From Bacilli bacterium (GTDB lineage: Bacteria; Bacillota_I; Bacilli_A; ML615J-28; CAG-313): a stretch of 64,000 nt of DNA. The stretch is from positions 1 to 64,000 of the forward strand of contig JAGBDV010000001.1 of the NCBI GenBank assembly GCA_017937305.1. Direction: 5' to 3'. Positions 8,134-14,759 of this stretch are shown piece by piece. Each line of letters opens with the position of its first letter. Position 1 is the stretch's first letter. The notes below the pieces were generated by a model. That model was not told the origin of the DNA and searched no databases. It worked only from the letters and a program-made list of their open reading frames with translations. Made by a program: the position numbers and the translations under genes.

Positions 8134-9498
8134 TTAAAACCATCCTTTCTCTGTTAATTCTTCTAATACTTCTTCAACAATTTCACTATCTTTAAAGAAC
8201 TTCATTGATTCTTCACCATCACATAATGTTCTTTTATTACCACGACCGGCAATAAAGATAGCATCTTTTTCATTTGAACAAGTAATTGCTTCTTTGATAG
8301 CTTCTACTCTATCTAAGATAATTTCACTATTAACTGTTTCACCTAAATATGATTTTAAATTAAGACATATTTGTTGGACATCTTCTGCCCCACTATCACA
8401 TTCAGTTAAATATACATAATCAACATCTTTTAATAAGCCCATTGCATATTTTCTATATTTTACTCTTGAGTTAATATACTCTTCTGATTTAAACTTTTCA
8501 TCCCAATGTTTATATCCATATCCAACAGAGCCAACTACTACTTTAATTTGATTAATTAGGCCTTTTTCTTTTAATTCTTTTAAACATTCTAAAGGTTTAT
8601 CAAGTTGTGTATCAATTAATATTAATCTATTATTCATATTAATTACTTCACTTCTTCCACCAACTTTAATATCATAAATTACGTCTTTAAATTTGTCTAC
8701 ATCAAATAAATTTAAAGCTTGTAAAGTAGTGATTGTTGCTAAGATATTAAATGCATTATATTTCATTAATAATTTAGTCTTAAAATTAATTACTTCATCA
8801 CTAACTTTAACTTCCATATTTAATCCATCTAGTGTCAAAAATAATTCTTGTAATACTACATCAAAGAAGTTTTTATTAACTTGATATGTTTTTAAAATAT
8901 GATCTGTTGAAAATAGATATTTATCATTATGTGACGTTAACTTTAATAATTCATTTAATAATTTTTCATTATAACATTGAAAACCAATTACGCATTTTGT
9001 ATCTTTATTTGTGTTTCTAAAAAATGATTTTTTTAATTCAACATATTCTTCTTCAGAATAATTTTCTTCACTATGGAATGGATTTAAGTTTGTTAATACT
9101 TTAACATCAAAATCGATATCATCTAAAATATGTTTTTCTAAAACTGATTCATTAACTTCTAAAATTAAATAGTCAGCTTCATATGCTTCCACTTCTTCAA
9201 TAATATTAAATAAATCTTGTTCTGATCTAAGCGCAATTTCAATGCCGATAGTTTTATCTATATATGTTACAGGTGAATCTACCATTGCACTTGAATATAA
9301 AACTGATTTATATCCCAAACTCTTTAAGTATTCATGTAACATAACACATGTTGATGATTTACCTGTACTTCCTGTAACACCAATTATTTTTAATTCATTA
9401 ATATTTTTATCTTCTTTCTTTTTAAATTCTTTTTTGAATTTTCTTGTTTGCTGTAACTCTTTTTTTAATAATTTTTCTTTTACTTTTTGAAGTTTCAT
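8134..9498 (-). CDS. MurE-like Mur ligase family protein A, 454 aa
   Basis: An ATP-dependent ligase of the Mur fold. After a very basic leader of about 35 residues come the P-loop GVTGSTGKSS (about 40-49), LILEVNES, a Mur-type segment NLNPFHSEENYSEEEYVELK with the His and Lys equivalents, YNAFNILATI, then C-terminal GRSEVINM, LIDTQ, VVVGSVGYGYKHW and IFIAGRGNKRT. The order and spacing match MurE, but the amino-acid-recognition DNPR of MurE is replaced by ECDSGAED, so the added residue is probably different. This is unlikely to be the housekeeping enzyme: it lies in a toxin operon and is duplicated in cassette B. The ribosome site is AAGGAG. Substrate unknown; wall-precursor modification is inferred. 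Confidence 0.85.
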   Translation of the reverse strand: MKLQKVKEKLLKKELQQTRKFKKEFKKKEDKNINELKIIGVTGSTGKSSTCVMLHEYLKSLGYKSVLYSSAMVDSPVTYIDKTIGIEIALRSEQDLFNIIEEVEAYEADYLILEVNESVLEKHILDDIDFDVKVLTNLNPFHSEENYSEEEYVELKKSFFRNTNKDTKCVIGFQCYNEKLLNELLKLTSHNDKYLFSTDHILKTYQVNKNFFDVVLQELFLTLDGLNMEVKVSDEVINFKTKLLMKYNAFNILATITTLQALNLFDVDKFKDVIYDIKVGGRSEVINMNNRLILIDTQLDKPLECLKELKEKGLINQIKVVVGSVGYGYKHWDEKFKSEEYINSRVKYRKYAMGLLKDVDYVYLTECDSGAEDVQQICLNLKSYLGETVNSEIILDRVEAIKEAITCSNEKDAIFIAGRGNKRTLCDGEESMKFFKDSEIVEEVLEELTEKGWF

Positions 9499-9513
9499 AA
9501 CTTTCTCCTTTTA

Positions 9514-10017
9514 CTAATCTTCTGGTGAAATTGATGCATATGTATAATTAACATGACAATCAATAACTCCTATAATTACATTTGTTTCATTTGAAGTTAA
9601 TGTAACTTTAAATGGAATTTTTTCTGTTCCTTGTAATGTTCCTCCTGAGCTTTTAACTGTACCTGTGATAGTTACTGTTTCTGTTACATCATCATAAGAA
9701 CCATTTAACGTAATATTATTTGATAAATCATATTCTACTGTGATATCTACTTTTTCTAAACATTCAATAGTAATTGTGTTTGTTGGTACTACATTTGGAG
9801 ATAAATCCATATATTTTTTTGCAACCTTATAGCCTTTTCTAATAAACTCTAAAGTATATTTATCAATTGATGAGCCTGACTCATAAACTTGTCCTTCATC
9901 TCTTGTGATATAACAATACATTTTTGAAATATCACCTTTTTCATCTCTCACAACACTATCTACTTCAAATGATTTTCTATGCAGATATTGTGCATTTCTG
10001 TTTTTAATATTTTTCAT
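9514..10017 (-). CDS. Phage tail-fibre-like small protein A2, 167 aa
   Basis: The N-terminal part (about 1-60) follows a pattern seen in prophage tail-fibre or baseplate proteins: a start like NRNAQYLHRKSF, an acidic GDISKMYCYITRDEG, and ESGSSIDKYTLEFIRKGY where phage proteins have GTP-x-NAxNLN. The C-terminal part (about 75-167) is beta-rich (ITIECLEKVDITVEYDL, VTITGTVKS, IPFKVTLTSNETNVIIG) and looks like one Ig-type sandwich. It ends with ISPED, similar to the end of the cassette B homologue. No signal peptide. It lies between its paralogue A1 and the Mur ligase, so it may be an adaptor or particle-like component. Function is inferred. Confidence 0.6.
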   Translation of the reverse strand: MKNIKNRNAQYLHRKSFEVDSVVRDEKGDISKMYCYITRDEGQVYESGSSIDKYTLEFIRKGYKVAKKYMDLSPNVVPTNTITIECLEKVDITVEYDLSNNITLNGSYDDVTETVTITGTVKSSGGTLQGTEKIPFKVTLTSNETNVIIGVIDCHVNYTYASISPED

Positions 10018-10048
10018 ATTATTTTCTCCTTTAATTTTGAATTATTAA

Positions 10049-10534
10049 TTAATCATAATCAAACTCAACTGTACATTTTACATATCCGATTTTTACATTA
10101 GTTTCTTCAGAAGTCAAAGTAACATAAAAATCAAAATTTGTAATTCCAGTTCCGGTAACATTATTTTTAACTGTTGCAGTAACCGTAACTATACCAGTAG
10201 TATTATTGACAGAACAACTCAAATTAAATGGGAACGAACTACTATTTCCTACTGTTGCATTAACTTCTTCCAAACATTCGATTGTTAATGTATTCGTAGT
10301 TAACAAATTCTTTCTTAATTCCATTAAAGATCTCGGTACCCTATATCCTTTTCTAATAAACTTTAATGTATCTTTATTTATAGGCGTTCCTTCTTGATCT
10401 ACATCACCATCTGCTCTTCCAATAAACCCATAAAACTTTGTGATATCTCCAGCATTATTTCTTTCTAATACTTCTTCAACAACTATTAGTTTTCTATTTA
10501 CATATTCTGCTTTTCTATTTTCAATATGTTTCAT
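10049..10534 (-). CDS. Phage tail-fibre-like small protein A1, 161 aa
   Basis: A paralogue of the next gene: the same N-terminal pattern (ENRKAEYVNRKLIVVEEV, GDITKFYGFIGRADG, QEGTPINKDTLKFIRKGYR) and the same beta-rich C-terminal half (TNTLTIECLEEVNATV, GIVTVTATVKN, FDFYVTLTSEETNVKIG). The GTPIN element resembles the GTPLNA motif of Firmicutes phage tail proteins. It starts 2 bases after the holin stop, so the genes are probably co-translated. Cassette B has a single member at this place, so A1/A2 look like a local duplication. Its role in the toxin locus is not known. Confidence 0.6.
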   Translation of the reverse strand: MKHIENRKAEYVNRKLIVVEEVLERNNAGDITKFYGFIGRADGDVDQEGTPINKDTLKFIRKGYRVPRSLMELRKNLLTTNTLTIECLEEVNATVGNSSSFPFNLSCSVNNTTGIVTVTATVKNNVTGTGITNFDFYVTLTSEETNVKIGYVKCTVEFDYD

Positions 10535-10536
10535 TT

Positions 10537-10827
10537 TTAACTGTCTCCTTCTTTATTTTTAATAAATATTTGCTTTATTATTTGGTTAGTTCCAGTAGAA
10601 CTAACTCCACTTACCATACCAATTCCTAATGCAGTCCAAGCATTAGATACATTTAATAATATTTCAGGATTTGTTAGGAATATTAATATCCCTAACAAAC
10701 CACCAAAACATGCTAGTATTATTGGTATTAATTTGTATAAGTCTTGTTTATTTTTAAATAAGACTTTATAAATTTCACCTATTATGTAACATATGATTAC
10801 TATAATAGGAATACTAGTAAACTCCAT
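10537..10827 (-). CDS. Phage holin, hol44 / holin_5_2 type, A copy, 96 aa
   Basis: A small membrane protein with three hydrophobic stretches: IPIIVIICYIIGEIY (about 6-20), LIPIILACFGGLLGILIFL (about 33-51) and ALGIGMVSGVSSTGTNQ (about 66-82). The last, ending in a glycine-rich STG-NQ motif, is typical of the Hol44 superfamily V holins of Gram-positive phages. The C-terminus is charged (IFIKNKEGDS), as in holins. Holins form membrane lesions that release endolysin, and some non-phage loci use them to export large toxins. No endolysin gene is visible in either cassette. An upstream GGAGG supports the start. Family call is good; role in toxin release is inferred. Confidence 0.85.
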   Translation of the reverse strand: MEFTSIPIIVIICYIIGEIYKVLFKNKQDLYKLIPIILACFGGLLGILIFLTNPEILLNVSNAWTALGIGMVSGVSSTGTNQIIKQIFIKNKEGDS

Positions 10828-10875
10828 TTAATCTTCCTCCTGAATTTAAATAGATTTTATTATTACTTGATATCA

Positions 10876-11160
10876 TTATAAATCATCTACTCGTTTTGTT
10901 AAATTAGCTACAGCTTCTTCAACTTTTGCAAGTCTTTCTAAAATATTGCGATATCTTTCATCAACTTTGGTCAAATTCTTTTCCACCCTATCTACACATG
11001 CTTTTATATAGCCAATATCAGATATTACAATCCCATCGTTTTTACTTTCTTGTTGTTTATCATTCAATGAATTTCTTTTAAAAGCAAAATAAGCGAATGT
11101 AATGCTTGATATTGTTCCAATAATACTAACAATTGAAACAACTATTGTTAATGAATCCAT
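10876..11160 (-). CDS. TM plus coiled-coil protein of phage lysis-module type, A copy, 94 aa
   Basis: One N-terminal TM segment (about 4-27, TIVVSIVSIIGTISSITFAY) is followed by a basic/polar linker and a long heptad-patterned region (about 50-94, with VDRVEKNLTKVDERYRNILE and LAKVEEAVANLTKRVDDL). Such proteins commonly sit next to holins in Firmicutes prophages. By my alignment it differs from its cassette B copy at seven of 94 residues, far more conserved than the toxin. That suggests it interacts with another conserved membrane component, probably the holin. The exact function is unknown. Confidence 0.75.
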   Translation of the reverse strand: MDSLTIVVSIVSIIGTISSITFAYFAFKRNSLNDKQQESKNDGIVISDIGYIKACVDRVEKNLTKVDERYRNILERLAKVEEAVANLTKRVDDL

Positions 11161-11184
11161 TAGACTATCTCCATTATATTTTAA

Positions 11185-11442
11185 TTAAATATAACCTTCA
11201 TCTAACTGTTCTAAAGCATTCATAGATAACCACATAATATATTCAGGATTTCTTTCCTCATAAATTTCTGTTTCTAATTTAACAATATTTTCTTCTTCAC
11301 TTTCATTATGTACTTCTTTTACTTCCATAACTACTTGATCACAATCTTCATTAGCTTCTTGCTTTCGAATACAAAATACACTAACTAAAACAATTACTAA
11401 TAATAACGTAATTGCAACTAAAACTAATTTACCTTTTTTCAT
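11185..11442 (-). CDS. Small membrane-anchored protein at the head of operon A, 85 aa
   Basis: Starts at ATG 11442, preceded by AAAGGATGG; a longer frame from 11472 would begin inside the conserved palindrome. The start MKKGKLVLVAITLLLVIVL gives one TM segment or uncleaved signal anchor. A short acidic extracytoplasmic part follows, with a conserved CDQVV and a NPEY motif shared with cassette B. It is the first gene after the operon promoter. I do not recognise a family. It could be a sensor, a chaperone or a signal-peptide source; none is shown. Confidence 0.65.
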   Translation of the reverse strand: MKKGKLVLVAITLLLVIVLVSVFCIRKQEANEDCDQVVMEVKEVHNESEEENIVKLETEIYEERNPEYIMWLSMNALEQLDEGYI

Positions 11443-11457
11443 AATCCATCCTTTAGG

Positions 11458-11475
11458 AATATGAACGTTCATATT
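11458..11475. promoter_or_regulatory. 18-bp palindrome in the 5' leader of operon A
   Basis: AATATGAACGTTCATATT is a perfect palindrome just upstream of the ribosome site of the first operon gene. An identical copy lies at 22451-22468 in cassette B. It may be an operator or an RNA hairpin controlling translation. Confidence 0.65.
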
Positions 11476-11486
11476 TTTATTTTATT

Positions 11487-11534
11487 TAACTATAGTTATG
11501 TTTAAAGTTTACATTAAAATTATTTTGTTGTCAA
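11487..11534 (-). promoter_or_regulatory. Operon A promoter with operator-like palindrome
   Basis: TTGACA (11529-11534) and TAAACT (11506-11511) are separated by 17 bases on the minus strand. The expected start falls beside the palindrome TAACTATAGTTA (11487-11498). Cassette B has the same elements at the same spacing, which supports a real, regulated promoter. Confidence 0.7.
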
Positions 11535-11574
11535 ATGTCAGTCCTTCAATTTTCTGAAAGCAAAATGAAATATT

Positions 11575-11618
11575 TGCAAAAAAAAAAAAAAAAAACAGTC
11601 AATTTTTAGACTGTTTTG
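11575..11618 (-). terminator. Intrinsic terminator after regulator A
   Basis: AAAACAGTC (11593-11601) pairs with GACTGTTTT (11610-11618), followed on the minus strand by a T-run of about 20. It separates the regulator transcript from the toxin operon. Confidence 0.85.
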
Positions 11619-11644
11619 TGTTTTAAAATCGTATTTTTTCGAAA

Positions 11645-12757
11645 TTACATTTTTTTTAAAATTTCTAATATACATTTATTAATATTACATGTTTCTAATT
11701 CTGTTATTTTCTTTTTATTATTATTTTTTAAGATACTATTTAATATATTAAGATATTCTTTGAAATTATTATTTTTATCATTCGCTGTTAATTCTTTAAA
11801 AAATGTATCATATTGTTTTTTATCGGTATAATAATATGAAATTAATAGACTAAATACCTCACTTAATCCTAAATTGTTTTTACTCTTTAATATACTAATT
11901 ACTTCATTAAATTTTTTTAATCCTAAACATGTAATTGTATATAACCCCTTAGTATACTCATATTCCAATCCTTTATTTTTCAAGGAAGATAAAACTTTAA
12001 ATTGTTTTTGGGCTAAAAAGTATGCATTTTTAAATTTTAGAAGATAATTATAATTTGATATTAATGTTAAATTAATATAAAAAGCTCTTTTATAATTTTC
12101 ATCTTTTAAATACAGTTCTTTAACTTTATTACAATAATAAATACTTTCAATATATCTCTTCATTACTAAACATCGTGTAGCAATTGTATGATATGTAAGT
12201 TCATTAATATAATCATTTGATAAAAAATAAATGTCAATATCTTTTTTGAATGTTACATCAAGAATCTCAATAATTTCTTTTAATTCATCATCAAAGAAAT
12301 CTTCATATTGTTTAACTTCTTCATATAATTCAAAATTATTGTTTTGTATATTTTTCGGTGACTCTTGATCATTAATTATCATTAATAACTTTAGTAATTT
12401 AAACATAGGAAAAATAATATATCTTTTTTCAATCATGCTGTCTAACCATTCATAATGTGATGAATAATTCTCATAATCTTTATAATATATATCATAATAT
12501 ATTCTATTTATTTTTTCTTCAATTTCATCAACTAATTCAATACTACATAAATTATATTCAAAATATTGTGATAATTGTTTTAATATAGATTCACCTATTT
12601 TATTTCCTTCTTTTTTTACTCTTCTATATGAACTAGGTGAAATATTGATACTTTCTAAAAACATTTCCTTATTTGATGACTTAGTTTTTATTAGAACATC
12701 TAATAAATTAAAATATTGTTTGAAATCTTTATATTTTTCTAATTTAAATTTTTTCAT
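11645..12757 (-). CDS. HTH plus helical-repeat (TPR-like) regulator A, 370 aa
   Basis: The N-terminal 70 residues contain a helix-turn-helix-like segment (NKEMFLESINISPSSYRRVK then GNKIGESILKQLSQYF). The rest is an all-helical array with TPR-like Tyr/Leu spacing (for example YIESIYYCNKVKELYLKDEN and KNAYFLAQKQFKVLSSLKN). The layout resembles RRNPP-type peptide-responsive regulators, although the HTH is not a standard XRE. It has its own consensus promoter and terminator, so it is transcribed apart from the operon it precedes. The cassette B homologue (372 aa) is similar throughout and a truncated third copy lies at 13288. It is likely to control the palindromic operon promoter; the sign of control is unknown. 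Confidence 0.7.
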   Translation of the reverse strand: MKKFKLEKYKDFKQYFNLLDVLIKTKSSNKEMFLESINISPSSYRRVKKEGNKIGESILKQLSQYFEYNLCSIELVDEIEEKINRIYYDIYYKDYENYSSHYEWLDSMIEKRYIIFPMFKLLKLLMIINDQESPKNIQNNNFELYEEVKQYEDFFDDELKEIIEILDVTFKKDIDIYFLSNDYINELTYHTIATRCLVMKRYIESIYYCNKVKELYLKDENYKRAFYINLTLISNYNYLLKFKNAYFLAQKQFKVLSSLKNKGLEYEYTKGLYTITCLGLKKFNEVISILKSKNNLGLSEVFSLLISYYYTDKKQYDTFFKELTANDKNNNFKEYLNILNSILKNNNKKKITELETCNINKCILEILKKM

Positions 12758-12793
12758 AAAAAACGCCTCTTATCTTATTATTTTACTATATAT

Positions 12794-12822
12794 ATTATAA
12801 TATTTTAGTATGAATATGTCAA
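12794..12822 (-). promoter_or_regulatory. Consensus sigma-A promoter of regulator A
   Basis: TTGACA (12817-12822) and TATAAT (12794-12799) with a 17-base spacer, upstream of the regulator ATG. Cassette B has the same promoter at 23772-23800. Confidence 0.85.
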
Positions 12823-13110
12823 ATTGATATCTTTCAAAAATGTGAAAGAAAAAATAATAAAATTTAATAATTTCAATTTTTCTTTCTATATATTGATAGG
12901 TTCAAATGTAATATAAAAATTTTATAAAAAAACATTCTTTTTTTTACTAAAGGTGATTTCCTATCTCATCGGAAAAATAGTGATTATTCGCATCCAAATT
13001 TGATGCAATTTATATTATATATGTAAAACATCTAGATTCATAATTTAATTATATTATTGCACCAATATATAAAAATCCTCCAAATAACTATAAATTATTC
13101 GGAGAAAATT
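12823..13110. other. Intergenic region before the plus-strand fragment
   Basis: AT-rich and without a credible gene. A weak hairpin GCATC-N7-GATGC lies around 13000. Confidence 0.4.
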
Positions 13111-13251
13111 ATGAAAAAAGTTTTTTGGGTAGGAGCTAGAGAATCCGATATAGTAAATGAAACAATATTTTGTGGTTCAATAACTCTATTTGGTTCTGGC
13201 AAAAATAATAATTATTCTTATGCAAATGCTCGAAAAGAACACTTGTCTTAA
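13111..13251 (+). pseudogene. N-terminal fragment of an unidentified gene (ATP-grasp-like start), 46 aa
   Basis: GGAG is followed at 6 bases by an ATG that opens MKKVFWVGARESDIV and then GSITLFGSGKNNNYSY, stopping after 46 codons. The Rossmann-like start resembles N-termini I associate with ATP-grasp-type ligases, but I am not sure of that. The stop comes where such a protein would only have begun, and the opposite-strand gene fragment at 13288 follows closely. I read this as a truncated gene left by rearrangement. A genuine 46-residue protein cannot be excluded. Confidence 0.4.
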
Positions 13252-13287
13252 TAGATAAAACTTTTCTTAAGTCCTCTATTCTAATTG

Positions 13288-13497
13288 CTAATATTTCTTT
13301 TTGTATTTAGAAAGTTTGGAAATAATTTTTGGTCCTACGCCTTGTTCTTTTTCTCTACATCTTCTATATGAACTATTATTTATGTAAAGTTCATTAAAAA
13401 TTGCTTCTTTCCCTTTTTCATAGAATTTAATATATGTATCAAAAAAGTGAAAATATATCATAGAACCTTTATAATCAGTAAAAGATATTTTATTCAT
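13288..13497 (-). pseudogene. Truncated third copy of the cassette regulator (HTH part only), 69 aa
   Basis: The start has the ribosome site GGAGG. The protein aligns with the N-terminus of both regulators: FTDYKGSMIYFHFFDTYIKF against KDFKQYFNLLDVLIK, NELYINNSSYRRCREKEQG against ESINISPSSYRRVKKEGN, then GPKIISKLSKY against GESILKQLSQYF. It ends right after the HTH and lacks the helical-repeat domain of about 300 residues. It could be a decayed remnant of a third cassette or a functional HTH-only competitor. The intact start and ribosome site leave the second option open. Confidence 0.6.
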
Positions 13498-13790
13498 TGA
13501 TTTTCCTCCATATATTTTACTAAAATATTAATTTACAAATTAATACGTGCTTTCTACAATATTATATCATAAAACTTATTTTTTTCAACAAATTTAGAGT
13601 AAAATAAAATGAGCTATTATTTCTACGTATCAATAACTCAAAACTGCTTAATAAATACTAATACTATTGATATTTCCAAACCATTAATATAACTATCACA
13701 ATTTTATAAATAATATTTGTGTTAATCATCTCATATATATTAGATACACTTATAATAAATTATTTAAATAATCTTTTTTATAATTTATGG
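13498..13790. other. Intergenic region between the regulator remnant and cassette B
   Basis: AT-rich, with no supported gene on either strand and no convincing repeat. Confidence 0.4.
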
Positions 13791-13830
13791 AAAAAGAGAT
13801 TATTATTTTTAAAAATAATAATCTCTTTTT
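13791..13830 (-). terminator. Perfect 40-base palindromic terminator of the cassette B operon
   Basis: Two 20-base arms starting AAAAAGAGATTATTA and ending TAATAATCTCTTTTT form a perfect hairpin with flanking T-runs on both strands. It lies about 80 bases after the immunity-gene stop and closes the cassette B transcript. Confidence 0.8.
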
Positions 13831-13907
13831 GATAAATTTTGAACCTATTTTATTTCTCACAAAATATAATTAATGTATAACATTTATCAATAATTGTCAC
13901 AATTATA

Positions 13908-14750
13908 CTAATCAGAAACTAATAAAATATTAAACTGTTTATATTCACCACCCCATAATTTTACAGCAATTAAATTGTCATACCAGGATAATATTTCACT
14001 TTTATATTTATTTTCAAATAATTCTTTATTAATAACATCATTAGTTAGAAAGTAATTATAATTCGTTATAATCATTAAATATGATTCCTTATTTATATAT
14101 TCAGTTAATTTTCTCATATTTAAAATATGCATTTGAAAATCAAAAGATACTTTATCAAATGGAATTAATTTATTTAATTCTAAAATAAAATTTTTTAAAT
14201 TACTACATTTTTTTCCATCTAACTCAATTACAAAAGAGTGATTAAATTTTTCTTTATACTTATTAATTTCATCTTTATTTATTTTATATATTTCGTTTTT
14301 AAAAGTACATGGCTTAGCTTTAATTGGAATTTCTTCAACCTTATTGCCATAATAGCAATTTTCTATCATTTCATAAATATTATTTCCAAACAAGAATAAA
14401 TAACCATCAAATGAAGCATATATTTTTCCTGACAAAGAAATCATAATTAAATAGTAAAAACCAATTTCTCCTATAGGTATTAACTGTTCTCCTACAGATT
14501 CCTCATAATCTAATGCTACTTCTTTATCTTCTGCTATCATTTTCTCACAATCAAAAATTACCTTATCTCTTGATTTTTTTAAAGGGAATTTAAAAGTAAA
14601 CTTATCAAATCTTTCTAAAAACAGAATTAAATTTTCATTAACTTCATATCCGTTTTGTTTTATATATTTAATTATTCGATCAATATCTCTTTTTTCATTA
14701 TTCCAACCATTTTTTTTTAAGCATTGTAGTACGTCTTTAGAAAAACACAT
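13908..14750 (-). CDS. SUKH-3-type immunity protein with barstar-like C-terminal half, 280 aa
   Basis: The N-terminal half (about 1-130) matches the SUKH-3 pattern: LKKNGWNNEKRDIDRIIKYI, NGYEVNENLILFLERF, then PIGEIGFYYLIMISLSGKIY, and FGNNIYEMIENCYYG. SUKH proteins are common immunity partners of nuclease and deaminase toxins. The C-terminal half (about 170-280) starts HSFVIELDGKKCSNLKNFIL, continues MRKLTEYI and IITNYNYFL, and ends WYDNLIAVKLWGGEYKQFNI. That pattern is barstar-like, which I hold with less confidence. No signal peptide, so it acts in the cytoplasm. It begins 9 bases after the RHS-B stop, the usual place of a cognate immunity gene. A two-domain protein could neutralise two toxin activities. 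Confidence 0.75.
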   Translation of the reverse strand: MCFSKDVLQCLKKNGWNNEKRDIDRIIKYIKQNGYEVNENLILFLERFDKFTFKFPLKKSRDKVIFDCEKMIAEDKEVALDYEESVGEQLIPIGEIGFYYLIMISLSGKIYASFDGYLFLFGNNIYEMIENCYYGNKVEEIPIKAKPCTFKNEIYKINKDEINKYKEKFNHSFVIELDGKKCSNLKNFILELNKLIPFDKVSFDFQMHILNMRKLTEYINKESYLMIITNYNYFLTNDVINKELFENKYKSEILSWYDNLIAVKLWGGEYKQFNILLVSD

Positions 14751-14759
14751 AATTTCCTC

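Larger units (their letters stand above)
2783..12757 (-). other. Cassette A: holin / tail-fibre-like / Mur ligase / RHS toxin locus
   Basis: Ten genes lie in one direction: regulator, small membrane protein, TM/coiled coil, holin, two tail-fibre-like proteins, MurE-like ligase, RHS toxin and lipoprotein. Each class except the last has a counterpart in the same order in cassette B (13908-23745), where one tail-fibre-like gene replaces two and a SUKH-3 protein replaces the lipoprotein. Confidence 0.85.

Noticed and set aside
11575-11596. Long A-run as a phase-variable tract
   Set aside because: It lies in the T-run of an intrinsic terminator on the minus strand, outside any coding region, and cassette B has the same feature.
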